Counted from the first letter of the stretch, positions 31,088-45,669 are shown. The stretch: 64,000 nucleotides of DNA from Cenococcum geophilum 1.58 (GCA_001692895.1 KV748222.1:960683-1024682), one strand, 5' to 3'. Made by a program: numbers and translations. The notes: a model not told the origin generated them from the sequence alone.

Positions 31088-33230
31088 ATTCTGCTATATT
31101 CCACTAAGTTCCACTAAGTTCTACTAAATCCTGCTAAGTTCTACTAGGATTACCACCTAAATCCTATTCTGCTCTGTGTACGTATTAACTAAGTAACTAA
31201 GTCTATAATATATACCCTTTCTTCCTATTTTCCTACCTTCTTTCCTTACGCAACGTCTTAACCTCCTTATATAGTTTATGTATATAGCTTAATAATATCT
31301 ACCTTGCTATATATTATTGCCGCTTATACTTACTCCGTAACACTACGTTGCATTAACTAGCTATACTACCGTTAAAATGCAGAACGCACCTGAAGCTCCT
31401 ATAACGGCAGCTAATATACTTGCCGTGCTTAAAGAGTAGATAGTAAGTTTATAGACATTCTTTACAGACGCCCTTATAGAATAAAAACCCTAACACTAAT
31501 AATCAATTAAAGCCCTTTAAGAAGAAATCCGTATCCTTAAGATACCTACGCTAGGGTCCTAAGATTAAACGCTATCCCTAGAGGCCTATAAACGGGACGC
31601 GAGCCCTAAACTAGCAGTAGTTATTTACTCCAAACCAACTACTACACCGTAACGATCTAAAAAACTACTAGACCTTATAGTATTTACTAGTAAACGATAA
31701 GAGCTTTAGTTATTTTTAAGCCGGCTTAAGAATAAGCTAACTAGTAATATTAATTGCTACCTAACTAAAGCTAACTAACTCTACTACGCCCTAAGTTAAC
31801 TAGGAGGAGAGGTAGCTAACCTTATTAAACCTCTTTAGCTAAACTTGGTATAAAGCCTAGTTAGACTTCTTAAAGCTATATACGGTAACCTAAACCGCTA
31901 AGCTACCGCTTAAAGAAAGATAAACTATATAGCTTAAGAAAAGAAAAGTTTTCTAGTATACTTCTCCAAATTTAACCGCTATATAAGGGAAATAGGCTAA
32001 AATAACTCCATACTAATTAATAGCTTTATTAAATCCCTAAGCCCTAAACTAAAAACCTCTCTAATAGGCGTAGACCTACTAAAAGCCCTTAACGCCTGGG
32101 TAAACGTTATTAATAAACGGTATAATAATATACTACGTCTGTTATTAAAGCCCACTTCTTAATATAATATAACAGCCTTATAAATCCCTACTAAGTTATC
32201 TTTTTAGTTTAAGCACCCTAATGCTATAGATATTAACTCTAAAACTCTAGAGTATGCCTTACTAGGGTCCCCTAAATAAGAACGACGTATTAAGCTAGGC
32301 TTTATTTTAAATGCGGAAGTAAGGCTTATATCTTAAAATACTGCTCTATTTCTATACCCTAATACAATTTATAAACAGCTAATACTAGCGGCTGTTTACC
32401 ATATTAATCTTCTAGTTACCGCCTTTAATCCTTATCTAGTTCCAGCCCTATATCTAGTAAGTACCACTTATAAGGATAAAGCTATAACCGACGTTTTATA
32501 GGAACCCCTTCCCGCTTACTACTAAAAGATATATTCTAGAGTTAAGTCGCTTTTTAGAATAGCTTTATTATAAAATATCGTTAAATGCATTAAATGTTAC
32601 AGACCCTAACTCTTAGGATTGTATTATAACCATTAATTACTATCTTTGGTAGAAAGGTTAATAGGCTAATACTTAAGTCCTAATTAATATAGGAGCTAGC
32701 AGTATAGGATATATTAATAAGATCTTCGCGTAAGATAATAGGTTTACCCTAATACGCCTTAACTGGCATATTAACGTATTTAGATTTAATGGTAAACGCA
32801 CTATCTTAGGCCGTATTATTTATATAGTAGCCCTAAGACTCTAATACCTAAACTATAAAGAATTGATTAAGCTCTTTATAACTACCCTAAGTTACCTAGT
32901 AATCTTTAGATAACCCTAAATAAAGCTATATAAGATAACTATTAATTAAAACAACCTTAAACTTATATTTACCGCCTCCCATTATAAGTAGAATTGCCTT
33001 ATAACTTACTACTTAGACTTTAAACTAAAATTTAAAAGATTTACTAAAATCCACCAGTCTAAAATTTCTACTAACGTCTACCTTATACCTAAGAAGTCTA
33101 CCTAATTCTACTAACCTAGGAATTCTACCGAATTCTACCAATATAAGATTTCCGCTAATATTTACTAGGGATCTAGAAATCCTAGGGAAGTAATCTTTAT
33201 TAACTTTAAGCTTATCCCGTAGTTAAAGCT
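31088..33230 (+). mobile_element. LTR retrotransposon fossil D: leader, gag and protease-like region (broken, partial)
   Basis: After a leader with repeated CCACTAAGTT-like units, a gag-like region begins near 31377. A retropepsin-like active-site region is recognisable near 32690. The strand is plus, opposite to gypsy A. Reverse transcriptase and integrase are not seen, so this is a partial copy with many breaks. Its left end probably lies at about 24032-24162, separated by the insertion of copy A. Family assignment to the Ty3/gypsy group is likely but not certain. Confidence 0.55.
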
Positions 33231-33800
33231 TTCAATTATTAAATATAGGGTTAGTCCTATCTATAAGTAATGGGGGGTCCGCGACTTTTGCGGATCTTAA
33301 TAATATAGTATATTAGGCTAGGGCCTTAAGGACTATAGCAAGTCTGTCTAATAGGTTATCTTAAGATATAGGGGTGTCTCTAGTTTTGAGTAGTTCTTAT
33401 AGCCGTTTAATTTTAGTATTAGCTGCTATAAGCTCCGCCTAGGGGGTTAAAACATTAATTATTTCTTCGTCTAAGGTATTTACAAGTCCTACAGCTACTT
33501 TACCTACTACTGTATTTTATGGCATAATAGTAGGGGTATTAGGTAATTCTAGGTAATTTCTTTAAGGGTTCTGGTCTATGCGTATCTTATAGGTCCTTTC
33601 CTTAGGGTTCTATTCTTTTCCTATAGGTCCTGTCCTTATAGTCCTAGTAATATCCTTAGGGTCCTATTCTTTGTCCTTATTCTATTTATAATCTTATAGA
33701 TATTTTTTAAGTTCCTTTTTAGGAAGAAAGGGTGGTTTAAGCTTTAGATAATATTAGTGACTTAGTTAATTAAGGCACGAACACAGTAAGAGGGACGCGT
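33231..33800 (-). mobile_element. LTR retrotransposon gag fragment G (broken)
   Basis: Read on the minus strand, this segment resembles the N-terminal coiled part of a fungal gypsy-type gag. It ends against element D. The copy is short, partial and heavily RIP-mutated; I see no LTRs for it. Confidence 0.35.
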
Positions 33801-34318
33801 AAGCCTATACCATTAAATTGTCTATAAACGAGAATCTAAAGCTAGAGAAAGAAAATGAGAAGAAGAGTAGCGCCGCTTAATGTTTTATACGATCTTCGCG
33901 TTATATAACCGCAATCTACAGCAATTTGTAGCAATTTGCTAGTACCGTAACGACGGCTATATAAGGTTTTCTGTTATAATGCTAATTTTTTATATAAAGG
34001 AAGGTATTAGGGGTATGGTTTTAGGCCAGATAAGCCGTCTATTCTATATATTAAGCTATAAGCCTAGATAGGCTAGCTATTTTTTTTAAGATTATATTAT
34101 AGTTTTTAAGATCTATAATAAGAAAGGGGATAATATATTACTGTTATTTATTAATATAGAGGTAGATCTATAAGATAGTTATAATAGGTAGTCTTACTTA
34201 TCTATTATACCTATAAATAGAAATTAGCCTAGGCAGTTCTTCGAAAGATATATTAAAAAAGTTAGCTAGTTATATAGCATATTTTATATTAATTAGGGTA
34301 AAGATATTTGCTCCTAAG
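33801..34318. other. AT-rich repeat debris
   Basis: CpA-poor, TA-rich sequence with stops in all frames. A GCAATCTACAGCAATTTG block near 33910 resembles 24115-24155, so part may be an end of element D. I see no host gene. Confidence 0.4.
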
Positions 34319-37150
34319 TGTTACGGACGCTTTCAGTACAATGTTATAACTACTTGGAGAGGAGTTAGAAGAAGCTAGTTGGTTAATATAGGCACGGTCT
34401 AGGATAGAACCCATAGAACCATATGACGAGGAATAGTAACCGAGGTTATATAATGTGCTACGTATTAAATAAGAGGAACAAGAGGAACTTACGTACCTTA
34501 TATATAACACGTATATTACGTATAAGAAGGATTTTATAGAAGTATAGTTGTGTATTTAAGGACCCTTAGTCCCTACCTAAATAGTTCCTTCCTTATAGTG
34601 ATTCTTAGAATATAATTAGAGTTAATCTATTAGGCAACTACTCCACCAGTTATTATTATATTATTAACTTACTTGCAATACCTATATACCTAGCCTATTA
34701 ATATGTCTACCGTAGTTCCTACTATAAGGCTCCGTTATACAATCACTACTATAGTTATAGTTTTAATAAGTCAAATAATATGCTACCAAAAGCAGTCACC
34801 ATGACGCCGTTAATAGTAGCGACCACTTTAAGGTTAAGTGGAGATATAAGTATGCAAGATATTAACTTATAACTAGTTACGGTTGGGCAGTTATAGGAAA
34901 TTGTTAATAGGTTAAATAAGAACAACTAAACACTTAAAGAAAGACTTAATAGGATTAGAGTAGTAAAGGTTAAGTTACCTTTAATTAAACAATTCTTAGG
35001 GGAGAGATTAAAGCTTAAAGAATTCTTAACGTAAATGCATTTTAAAGTTATATAAGAAGGGGCTAAGTTAGCCATAATAATAGATTAGATAGCCTATATA
35101 GGACTATTCCTAATAGGTTGGGCACTTAAATAGTTTAAACCCTACTTAATAAAAATATAGACTAACGGAATAACTACTACTAATTAAGAGGTATAATTTG
35201 TATTTTCTAGCTAGGTAGGATTCGCGAAACGATTAATATAGATGTTTGGGGACCTAGAAGTAATAACTATAGTAAAGAAAAAGCTTTAGAACCTAATACA
35301 GCGAACTTTAGTAATTAAGTATACGATATAATTTTAAATACTTACTATATAGGTTAAATGGAATAATAAGGCGCTTATAGCATAGTATAAATAGGGACTT
35401 AAGGCTAAAGTCTAGGATATAATTATTCTAATAGAAGATATAGACACCCTAAGGGAATTAATAGATTAAGTGATTAAGATTAATAATAGGATCTTCTAAA
35501 GAGAATAGGCTAAGAGAGGCTAGGATAGAGTTCTATAGTTATATAAGGCGTAGAGCACGTAATAACTAAAGCTAAGTTAGAAACTATAGTATGGCGCAGA
35601 GCTAATAGACCTAAGTAGTACTAAAGAAACCCATAAGAGATGGAGTAAAAAACTATAGAAATTTAGAGGTTAAGGATTAAGTAATTATAGGACTAAGGAG
35701 TATAGGCTAAACTAAGGATCTTAATAGTAGAAGACGTTTGAGCGGACCCTATAATAAAAGTAATGGTTTAAAGATAGAGCTTATATAAATTATAGAAAAT
35801 AGGGTTATTTCGCTAGAGACTATAGAAGTAGTTAAAGTTATTACGTAGTAAAGGGAACTAGACTAGTAGTATGTAATATATATATATAGAGGGATAATAG
35901 TATGCTGTAAGGAACAAAAGAATGTTTAATTAGAAGTTTTGCGTTTTGTTATAATAATATATACCAAATTTATAAAGACGCTAAGTATAGTGTAAGCTAT
36001 TAGCCATAAGAGCTAAAGTTAAGAGGACTTAAAGGAACTAAAGAGTTAGATAAAGAATAAGATTAACTCTATAAGCTAGATTAAGATATTGCAGTAATAT
36101 ACAGATAATAATTAGCAATAATAACAATAGAGTTAGAGTACTTATTAATTAATAGCGATAAGGATAGTAAAGGAATTAACTAGGGGTATCTAAACCTTAA
36201 TAATGTAATAGAAGTAGAGACTAAGACCGCTATAGAGCAAGGTTTAGTAACGGGTATTATAATACCGTTAGATACGGCATCTATTGCTTCGCGAGATAAA
36301 AGGAGTAATATCTAAAGACAATTAAGCAAGCAGATAACTGCTAGTGCTAGCTTACTACTTAATAAAGGTAAAAGGCTACAGGCTTAAGATTCTTAAGATA
36401 AGATAAGGTATGCTTAAGGACCTATAACGGACGAAAACCAATAGGATAGAGCAACGGCTTAGTTTAGTAATATATAAATAAGCTTAGGACGAAGTTTCCT
36501 AAAGGTATAAGACTCTTAAGACGAGATAAGTGAGATTTAAGACTCTTAAGATGAGATAAGAACACTAATAAAGCCTAGTTAGACTAAGGCTAGAGATAAG
36601 CTTAAGTTAGAAGCAAGCTTAGGGATAAAGAATCTAAGGGATTAAGAATTTGGAGTATAAATTAGAATACCTATAAGCAAGAGGCAAAGAGCTTCTTTAT
36701 AAATTAGAGAATCTATAGTGTAAATAGTAATTAGACTAGGAGATAGATATATAGACTTAGAGGACCTACTAGTTAAACAAGATATTTAGACTAAAGATTA
36801 AGAGTTTAATACTAAGATTAAGAAGTAAGAAGACTTTAAGGATCTACTTATAAGACGCGAAAAGAAAGAAACCATGGAGGAATTTAGAGCGAGAATTACC
36901 TTATAGTAAGAACAGAAATTAGATAAGAGATTTAGTATATTAGGACGTATAAGGGATAGAGCACCTATATAAAGAATTACTAATAGACCTAAGACAGGTA
37001 TATTAAGAGCTAAGTAGCTTACTAAACTGGAATAAGAAGAGGATCTAGGGATTCCTACTAGGTTTAAAGAACGACATATAAAAGGCTATTATAACGTAGT
37101 AATAAGAAGATACTTTCTTATAGACAGACCGTATATACTTTAATAGCTAT
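34319..37150 (+). mobile_element. Ty3/gypsy-type fossil C: LTR/leader plus gag with zinc-knuckle remnant (broken, partial)
   Basis: The left part (34319-about 34740) behaves as LTR and leader; an inverted fragment of it recurs at 48778-49046. A gag domain of the fungal Retrotrans_gag type runs from about 34800 to 35500, and a CCHC-type knuckle region lies near 35770-35830. A long Gln/Glu-rich segment follows to about 37130. No polymerase domains are present, so the copy is partial, with many breaks. Both boundaries are approximate. Confidence 0.6.
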
Positions 37151-37481
37151 ACTAAAAGTAGTAGGTAGGATAGTAGCTTTATCCTTATTCTTGGAGGTAT
37201 ATATAAAATTTAATTTAGAATACGTACAATAGAAGTGCATTACGTATCTATTGCCGTTATACCCTGGTTCTCTAAGGGTAATAATATTAAATACTACCCG
37301 CTCGAATAGTTAAGTGGCTAAAAATTCATGTTCTTATCTTTAAGAGATCGGCTACGTATACTTTACTAATAAGTAAACTTTACATTTAATTTAAGCGGTG
37401 CTTATTTAGTAGTTAATTTAGTTAGCTCTATACCATTAACGTGCTTAGGAAGCTGCTTAATAGCATTAGGTCCTACATAGC
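37151..37481 (-). mobile_element. Ty1/copia fossil E, integrase-side piece
   Basis: On the minus strand this piece continues, after the gypsy B insertion, the copia pre-integrase and integrase core region. It shares the ATAGC target duplication with gypsy B (37477-37481). Beyond it the copia element is missing; reverse transcriptase is not found. Boundary at 37151 is approximate. Confidence 0.55.
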
Positions 37482-37668
37482 TGTCATAGTGCTGTAATAA
37501 AGTAGACTAAATAACTACGTTATGGTATAAAGAGGGGAAGAAGGTGGAAAGGGGGTATTGTATATAAATAGTAGGGCCGGCCGCCAAGTCGCTAGTAGTG
37601 GGTTAGCCAATAGTAGGAAATAGTACAAGACAGTATGAAACAGTATGCGTTAGGTCAGTGCCGTAACA
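37482..37668 (-). repeat. LTR of gypsy copy B (3' LTR in element orientation)
   Basis: This LTR is 187 bp, from TGTCATAGTGCTG to GTGCCGTAACA, matching the three other family LTRs. Confidence 0.92.
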
Positions 37669-40600
37669 GTACTTTTCTCCCCTAGATGGTTTGGTCCCTA
37701 AACTAAATAAATAACTTAAAAATAGGCAGTATATAGGGTTGCCTATTTTTTACCATAAAGATATTAGTTCCGCTTACCGCCCTTAACTAAGCTAATAGCG
37801 ATTTTCTATACCGGGCATAGAAAATCCTAATTGGTTAGTCCAGTAAGTAAGGTTAGTAGAACTCTATACCGCCACCCAAATTAATCCGCGTGGCGTTTCT
37901 TAGCAAGAATTTGGCTAATTAGATAACTTTAACCACTAGTTAAAGTTCTATAATATCTTAACCACTATAAATTTTAATACGGTGGTTAACCGCGACCTTA
38001 ACGTGACTTTTTCTTATCTTATACCTAGTCTAGGGGTTCTAGCTTCTTAGGGTGTTACTTATAGAAGCGCTATATAGCTTATTCGCAACCCTTTAGGTCT
38101 TCCTCTAGCTACTAGGTTATATCTTTATAATATTTCCATTTAATCTTATAAGTTAGGCCTTAGGGGTCTTTATCGTGTATATTAAGGATTTTCTTAAACT
38201 CCTATTTATCTTCTATATTGCCGTTATTATTTTTCTCTACTACTTGTCCTTATATATTATAACGCTCTATAGTATTAATATTTGCTTAGCTAGGGATTTC
38301 TTTAGCAGCCTAGAGGCGGACCTTAGATATATAAAAGGATTTATTTACTTAGATATGGTCCAGAAGGTTTACTACAACTGCCCCTTAGTATACTGCAAGT
38401 ACGGGGTATAGGCCGTCCTATTTATCGTCCTATTTCTTCTTAGGTTTATTTATCTTTATATTTTTTAAGCTAACTATAACTATATTGCCTTTATAGAATA
38501 ACACGCTTTTATCCCTATAGGTATTAGTATTATCTTTATAGCGTTACTATAAAATCTAAGCTAGGGCCTTAAGCTATATTAATATCCGCTTAAAGTAGTT
38601 GGCTATAGAGTCTACGCGGAAGAACTCCTTCTTTACTTATACTAATAGTGTTAGTAGGTAGGGGCTAGCAGGCTTAATTCCAAGGTAAGGGTTAAAGCCA
38701 TAGTTTATAAAAAATAGGGAGATGCCTGTGCTCTTATTAACTTGGTTATTTATAGTAAACTTAGTAAGCGGTAGGTAGTTAACCTAGTTATCCTATATAA
38801 AGCTAATAAAAGCACGGAGGTATTTATTTACGGTAGCGTTAATAATTTTAGTTTAGCCGTCCGTTTTTAGGTATTAGGCTAAGCTTAGTTACAAAATTAT
38901 CTTAAGGCGTTTACTTAGTTATTACTAGAAGTTACTAATAAATTATATGCTATAATTAGAGATAATTATACTTAGTGCACCGTAGAGCTTATATACGTTA
39001 TTAATAAAGCTATTAACTAGCTTCTTTATTAAGAGTCCTGTTACTAAGATAAGGTATTATATTTTAGTTAGGCGGTTTATAATAATAAGGATATATTTAT
39101 ATGCCTTACCATAGCGTTAGTATACTAGCAGCGTTATAATATAGTTAATTAAGATATCGGTTTATAGGCGGGCGGGTAATTCTAGTAGCTTTAGGAAACC
39201 GGGCGGGGCAGAATAGGGGGTCTTAGTGCAAAAGTATAGGGTATANTCTTTAANNAAGGTAGCTATAAACTAGGAGATTCCTAGCCACTAGTATGTTTAG
39301 TTTAAGAGGTTAAGAGTTTTAACCCAGCTAGGGTAACTAGCGGGGCCGCTGCTATAAGAGTGATAGGTAACTTCTAGGCGGAGGTCTAGGGCGTTAGGGA
39401 TAAAGAGATATTAACGGAAGTAAATCTGTCCGTTAACGATACTATATTCTAACTTATCGCAATAGAGTAGTTTCCTAATCTTCTTTAGCTAATAGCGAGC
39501 TTTCTAATTATATAGGGCTGCTACTATATCTTTTACGAGTTTGTTCTCCTAGTATTTTAGCTAGATTAACTTATCTAGTAACTTTTCAGCTATTTTAGGG
39601 TCTAAAGCGGCTATAAACTCCGCGTCGTTAGAGTTACGGGACTTATATAGTAATTTTTCTAAGATTATAGGGTTAACTTTCTGGGGCGGTATAACGACTT
39701 AGGCTTAGTGGCGGAGGCGTTTATTATTAGCGTCCTTAGGCCTTATTCCTAGTAGCCAGCTTAGGGCGTTAGGGAGCGTGGCTTTACTACTAGGTCTATA
39801 TATAATTATAAAGTTAAACTATAAAAGGAACTTTACCTACTAGACTTAGCGCTAGTTTAGCTGCTTAGTAGTTATAAATATCTATAGGTTTTTATAGTCG
39901 GTAATAATTTTAAACGGCTTCTTAGTCCCTTATAGCTTAGGACACTATTCCTTTAAAGCCTTAATAATAGCTAAGAGTTCTTTATTATAGATTTTATAGT
40001 TATACTCTAGTATAGAGTGCTTTACGGAGAAGAATATAACCAGTTTTAATTTTCCGTTATTATTATACTAGGAAAGGACTCCGCCAAAAGCCCAATTTAA
40101 TACATCTATCTTTACCACTGTTTTCTTTATATAGTTATAGTATGTTAGTACTAGTGCTAAAGTAAAGGCTCCCTTAAGGGCCTTAAATAATTTAGCTTAT
40201 TCTAATCCCTATAGCCATCTAATATCCTTCTTTAGGAGTTTTGTTATAGGTATAGCAATAGTAGAGTAGCCTTAGATAAATCGTTAGTAGAAGTTCGCGA
40301 AGCTAAGAAATTATTATAGTTCTTTAATTAATATTAGGTCCTTCTATTCCTATAAGGCCTATACCTTTTTAGGGTCTATAGTTATGCTATTAGTCGAGAT
40401 AATTAAGCTAAGGTATTTTATTTTAGTAGAGTAGAACTTAGACTTATTAATATTAATTTAAAGTCTAGCATTACCGAGTCTTTGGATAACTTTATTTATA
40501 TACTTAGTATGCTTAGTATATATTTTAAAAAAGATAAGGACGTTATTAAAGTAGGTAGTGCAGTAGTTGTTAAGGGTGTTATATAGAATATAGTTAATAT

Positions 40601-43600
40601 AGTTTTAGAACGTAGCGGGTGCGTTATAGAGGCCGAATAGTATAACTAGCATTTTATAAAGTCTAAACTGGGTAATAAATACTATAAGCTACTTATGGCC
40701 CTCTGCAATCCGGATCTAGTTAAACATAGTAATTATATTAAGTTTAGTAAAGTACTTAGCACTATAGAGTGCGTTAAGTGTCTTACGGATTAGTAGCAGT
40801 GGGTATTAATTCTTAATAGCAACTATATTTAGGCCTTAGTAGTTATAGTAAATTTATATACCGCCGCCGGGCTTAGTAGCAAGGAGGAGTAGTACGGTAG
40901 CTAGTAAGGTTAATTCGCAAATAAAACCCTTATCCAGCATCTTATTAATCTACTTCTTTACACACCTAAGTTTAGTAGGTAAGAGTAGTCTATTTTTATG
41001 GTACGGGGCCTAGTTTCTAGGGGTAATCTTAATTTTATAGTCCTATGGTCGGTAAAGGGGTAGCTTATCTACGTTTTTAGGGAGGAAGTGCTTAATATAT
41101 TTACTAAACTCCTTTAGTAGGCGTTATAGAATATCTTCGCGGGTTAATCCCGGTTTGCCTTTTAGAAATTTTTTAATATTAGTATTAACTATCTTCCGAC
41201 GTAAAAGCTCGGGTTTAGTTTTTAGATTTATCTTAAGGAAGTTATAAAAATAGGGGGGGAGTACTTTACGGGCTTCCTTTATCGTATAGTTGCCTTCTAC
41301 TAGTTAGCAGAAAGACCTTTCTAATAGGTTTACTACTTCTATTAGGCCTATAGGCAGCTCTTTAAGCAGCTATTGGTATTTATCTTATTTAACTAGTTTT
41401 ACTAGCTTCGCTATATAGATCCTTATTACCTTTACGTCTTTTTATTTATAGAACTAGGTAAAATTAATAGCATAAGTGTATTTAATATTGTTTAGGTTAG
41501 GGCGTATCTAGTTCTCTAGTGCTATAGCTAGGCTAGCATAGCTCGGTCGGCCCAGGGGGGCGGAAATAAGGCGGCGGCCCTATACGGTACGCGCGGGAGA
41601 TAGGTATAAGGTTAGGCGTTACAATAGCGCGGTTTCTATTATCTGGGTCTTAGTAGTTTTATAGCCAGTCCTTACTATAACGCGAGCTATAGTATGCGTA
41701 TATGGTATATGGCTTAGTTCTAGGTATTAGGCTAGGCGGCTAGGGTTTAAATAGTGCCTAGGTTAGGGTTGGATTTTTTATAATAGCGGCGCGAAGTAGA
41801 CCTTCTTCCTTAGTCTCGGTAGGGCTAGCTAGCCTATCATTTTAGTCTTAAGTACTAGGGTAGTCCAGTCTTCTACTATTTTGTTTCTTTGCAGTTATAT
41901 AGGCTCTCCTTTATTAGGAACGTCTTCTACTATTAGGGCTTTATATATAGTCCTAGGCACTAGGCTTAGTAGTACTAAGTATTTATATAGGGTGTCCCTA
42001 CTAACGTCGGCTATCCCCTATAGGAGGCAGTACTTAGAGCAATAGTCTAAGTTAAAGCGGATCTTAAGTTTCCTAAAGCTAAGATAGGGCTCGTACTTTT
42101 AAAGCCAGGGCATACTTAGGATAATTAGGGTAGTAGGCAAGAGTTTAGTAATAAAAAAGAATATAGCTTTAGTATAGAGGCCGATTAATATTTAGGTAGT
42201 AAAGTAGTCTATAATAAGTAAAGTTAGGATACTATCTATAAGGTATAGTAGCCTAGGTACTAGCAGCTTCTTAGTTATAATATTATACTTTCTTATAATA
42301 GACTCTGTATCGGTAAATACTATTATAGTACTACTAAAGTCTACTAGGCTTACTATATTAATATAAACTTAGGGGTATAGGTTACGCAATAAAAAGAGTT
42401 GGGTTTAAATAAGGATTAATTTCTTATTACTATTTGCTAATCTAAGATTAAGTAGTAGTTTACTAATAGAAAGGACTAATTAATCTAGTAATAGGGACCT
42501 AATCTTCTTATTTTCCTCCTTATATGGTTTAAACCCTTAGACGTAACTTAGTCTAAAGGTTTACCTTTTAATGACTAAGGTACGGGGCTATTTTAGTAGG
42601 GCGGTCTAGTGTCCGTCTAACTAGCGGTATTGGTCTTAGTTTTAGTCGGGGTATAAAAAGATAATACCTCGCTAACAACGTGGCCGTGTTTATATTCGCT
42701 AACGCAAAGTTACTAATACTAGGCGTTGTTAACGGGTTAGGCTCCTATATAGGGCATAGTTTAGAGTAACTAAGCCATAGGGTTAAAGGGGGGGGTTATC
42801 CGCCGCGGCTATAATAGGCTCCGCGGTCGCCGCGTCTATAATAGACTCTACGGTTACCGCGTCCGCGGTTATTAGTTCGCGTTATTTAATAGGGTAGCAT
42901 TAGGACTAGGTTTACTATCTTAGTAGGGTTATAGGCATCCTTCTAGTGGCCGGGTAGGCTATAGGTAAGGTATAGTCTATTATTAACGCGGCGCTTACGC
43001 TCCGTGTTTAAGATTCTATTAAGGTCTATAGGTTCTCTAGTTACTACTAGGGTTAGGGTTAATATAGGGGCGGGGGCTTAGGTAGGTAGGCAGTAGTTAG
43101 CGTTCTTCTTAAGGTTGGCTCGGTATATATAATTCGCGAGGTTCTTAGCGAACACGTCTATCTACTTACTCTAACCTATATAGTTATTATTATTAATTTT
43201 ATGGGCAAGTCTAAGTACTAGCTCTTCTATCTTTAGAAAGATAAACTTTCGGAGTAGGTCTACCTTCTATTTATCTATCTTCTTAGCACGGACTATTAGC
43301 TTATTAAGCTCTCCCTTTTAAGACTAGTAATTACGCTCGCCCTAGGGGAAATATTTAAGCTTATTCTTTACAACCTAGGTTATATTAAGGACCTTATAGT
43401 AGGCAGTAAAGTCTTTAAGTATATCTTCCTTAGTAGGCCATTTCCACGTAGATATATTGTTTGGGTTCTTATATATAAGCTTTAAGCCCTACTTAATAAA
43501 CTTATAGGCCTTGTCCTCTAGTATATCCGAGATATAAAGGATCTAGGACTAAACTATATTAAAGTAGTCCCAGTCCCGGTTAAAGACTCCCTTAATCTTA

Positions 43601-44208
43601 ATATACTAGGTCTTAAAATTAGCTTATTATTCTAGTAGGGTGCCTTTTCCGCTAAATATTAGCGGGTCTTTAGATCTCTGTTTTTTCTACTAGGTTACTA
43701 CCGTTATTATAGGGGTTAATTGTTTTAGAACGGTAATAGTCTCTACCTAGGAGTTAATAGTTCCTATCTAAAAAGCAATAAGGGTACTAAGGTTTTTATT
43801 AGCTTTCTTATTAGTGGTATTTATATTATATATGCACTATAGTCCTACTTTAATATTGTTAAGGAACTCGTTGGTATAGTTAATAAGGGTAAGGTAAGCT
43901 TTACTAGGCTTAAAGGTCTTAGGGTACAGTAGGGAGCGGCGGATTATCTATATAATATTAGGGTATATTTCTATAAAGAGGTCTACAAAGATATCGCGGG
44001 GGTTCTAGGTTTCGGTCATTTCGGCGTTATTAGTGTCGCCTATTTAGGCGCTAGGTAAAAACTAAGGATTGTTCTAGGACTGTACTAGGGACGTATTAGT
44101 TTTAGCAGAGGCGTGCGTAGGTCGCGATTGCTCTAGGGCGGAGGTTAATTGGCTAGGGTACAAGGAGTTAGTGATCGCGATAGGGCGCAAATTAAAGATA
44201 TCACAAAC

Positions 44209-44395
44209 TGTTATAGTGCTGTAATGAAGTAGACTAAATAACTACGTTGTGGTATAAAGAGGGGAAGAAGGTGGAAAGGGGGTATTGTATACAAATAGTA
44301 GGGCCGGCCGCTAAGTCGCTAGTNGTGGGCCAGCCAATAGTAGGAAACAGTACGAGATAGTATAAAACAGTATGCGCCAGGTTAGTGCCGTGACA
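44209..44395 (-). repeat. LTR of gypsy copy B (5' LTR in element orientation)
   Basis: This LTR is 187 bp, from TGTTATAGTGCTG to GTGCCGTGACA, followed directly by the ATAGC duplication. Confidence 0.92.
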
Positions 44396-45501
44396 ATAGC
44401 TAAGAATTTTGTGCTATTTAGTAGCTAAGGCTCTAACTAGTTTACGGGCTATATAACTAAGCTAGAATCTTCTTATTAAGAAGGTTAATTGAGGTATTAA
44501 ATCTAGGGTGTTCGTAGGCTCTCTATATATTAGTGCCTAGTAGCCCCCTAGTTGTTTTGCATAGCAAACTATTTCGCTAGTTACTAGACGGTATAGTACG
44601 TTTTATCCTAAGTTAAAATAAATATCGTTATTAATAGCTCTTAATAGTGCTACGACATTTATAAAGAAGGTAGGTGCTAGTGCTACATAAGATAGCTTTA
44701 ATTTTGACTTCCCAGTAAGTATATTGACAGTAATGGTTACTATTCCATAAGTTTATATTTTTTTAAATTTCCGCCAGTAATTAGGTAGTCGTCTTCTATA
44801 GCTAAGTAGGAGAAGGTAAAATCTTCTTAGTTATTATAGACGTGGGTATTTGCACTAGGGTTAAGTATCTAGGTGTTCTAGAGTTTAAATAGAAATTAAC
44901 TAGTACTAAATATAGTAGTATAGCTAGTCGGGGTCTTAGACGGTAGGGTTTTAGAATTAAAATTAATTATAGATTCTATGCTCTTTGCTTTCTATTCTTC
45001 TTTTTAAATATGGTTAATTATGCATCTAACCTAGGGTATAGAGGACATTATTTATTCTATTTTTTTAAGGACGTCTGGCCTTAGTTTCTACCCTTAAGGG
45101 CGCTTCTACTTAGCGATGTAGTAGCAGTCGCTGTATTAATATTTACGACCGTAAATGCATTTCTTATGCCATTTTAAATCAGAATTTAAATTAGGGTTAC
45201 AAAGGCAGAGCTATTAGTAGTGGTAGACAACGATACTACTTGCTGCATGCGGTAGTGCTCCTTAAATTCTTTAATTAGGTTAATAATAGATAGGGCTTTT
45301 TCGTCCTTACGTTTCTTATAAATAAGGTCTACTTCTAAAGCTCCTATAAAGCTAGAAGAGATAGGCTTAATTACTTAAACGAAGTTGTAGTGTGGCCTAA
45401 AGCCTTACATATTTAGTAGGTCTGATTACTTAGCAAGCTTATAGACGTTCCGCTAGCTATTTAACCATTTTTTAATACTCTATTTTTTGTTATAGGCTTT
45501 T
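44396..45501 (-). mobile_element. Ty1/copia fossil E, gag zinc-finger and protease piece
   Basis: On the minus strand, a gag zinc-knuckle region (about 45110-45170) is followed by a copia-type protease/pre-integrase region (about 44550-44880). It is bounded on the left by gypsy B and on the right by the gag-only element F (CTTTT duplication at 45497-45501). It is broken by many RIP-type changes. Confidence 0.65.
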
Positions 45502-45669
45502 TATTAAAATCACGGTAGGGGGGTTTTTGGTTCAATTGTATTCGTCTCCCCTTTCTTCTACTTCTATAGGTGGAATTTAATAGACCTCCTAAGCTCGCTT
45601 AGCTTATGTAATCAACCTAATTGGTTATAAGCAACCGTATCCACTGTATCGTAAAACCTTATTTAGACA
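45502..45669 (-). repeat. LTR of gag-only element F (left copy)
   Basis: The LTR is 168 bp, containing GGGGGGTTTTTGGTTCAATT and CACTGTATCGTAAAACC. It is nearly identical to 47338-47505. Confidence 0.9.

Larger units (their letters stand above)
37482..44395 (-). mobile_element. Ty3/gypsy LTR retrotransposon fossil, copy B (full length, broken)
   Basis: The element is 6914 bp, flanked by the target duplication ATAGC (37477-37481 and 44396-44400). Its 187-bp LTRs lie at both ends. It is collinear with copy A throughout; most differences are of the RIP transition type. Reverse transcriptase lies near 40370-40640 on the minus strand. It is heavily RIP-mutated, with dozens of breaks. It is inserted inside copia fossil E and is therefore younger than E. 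Isolated unresolved bases occur near 39246-39255 and 44324. Confidence 0.93.
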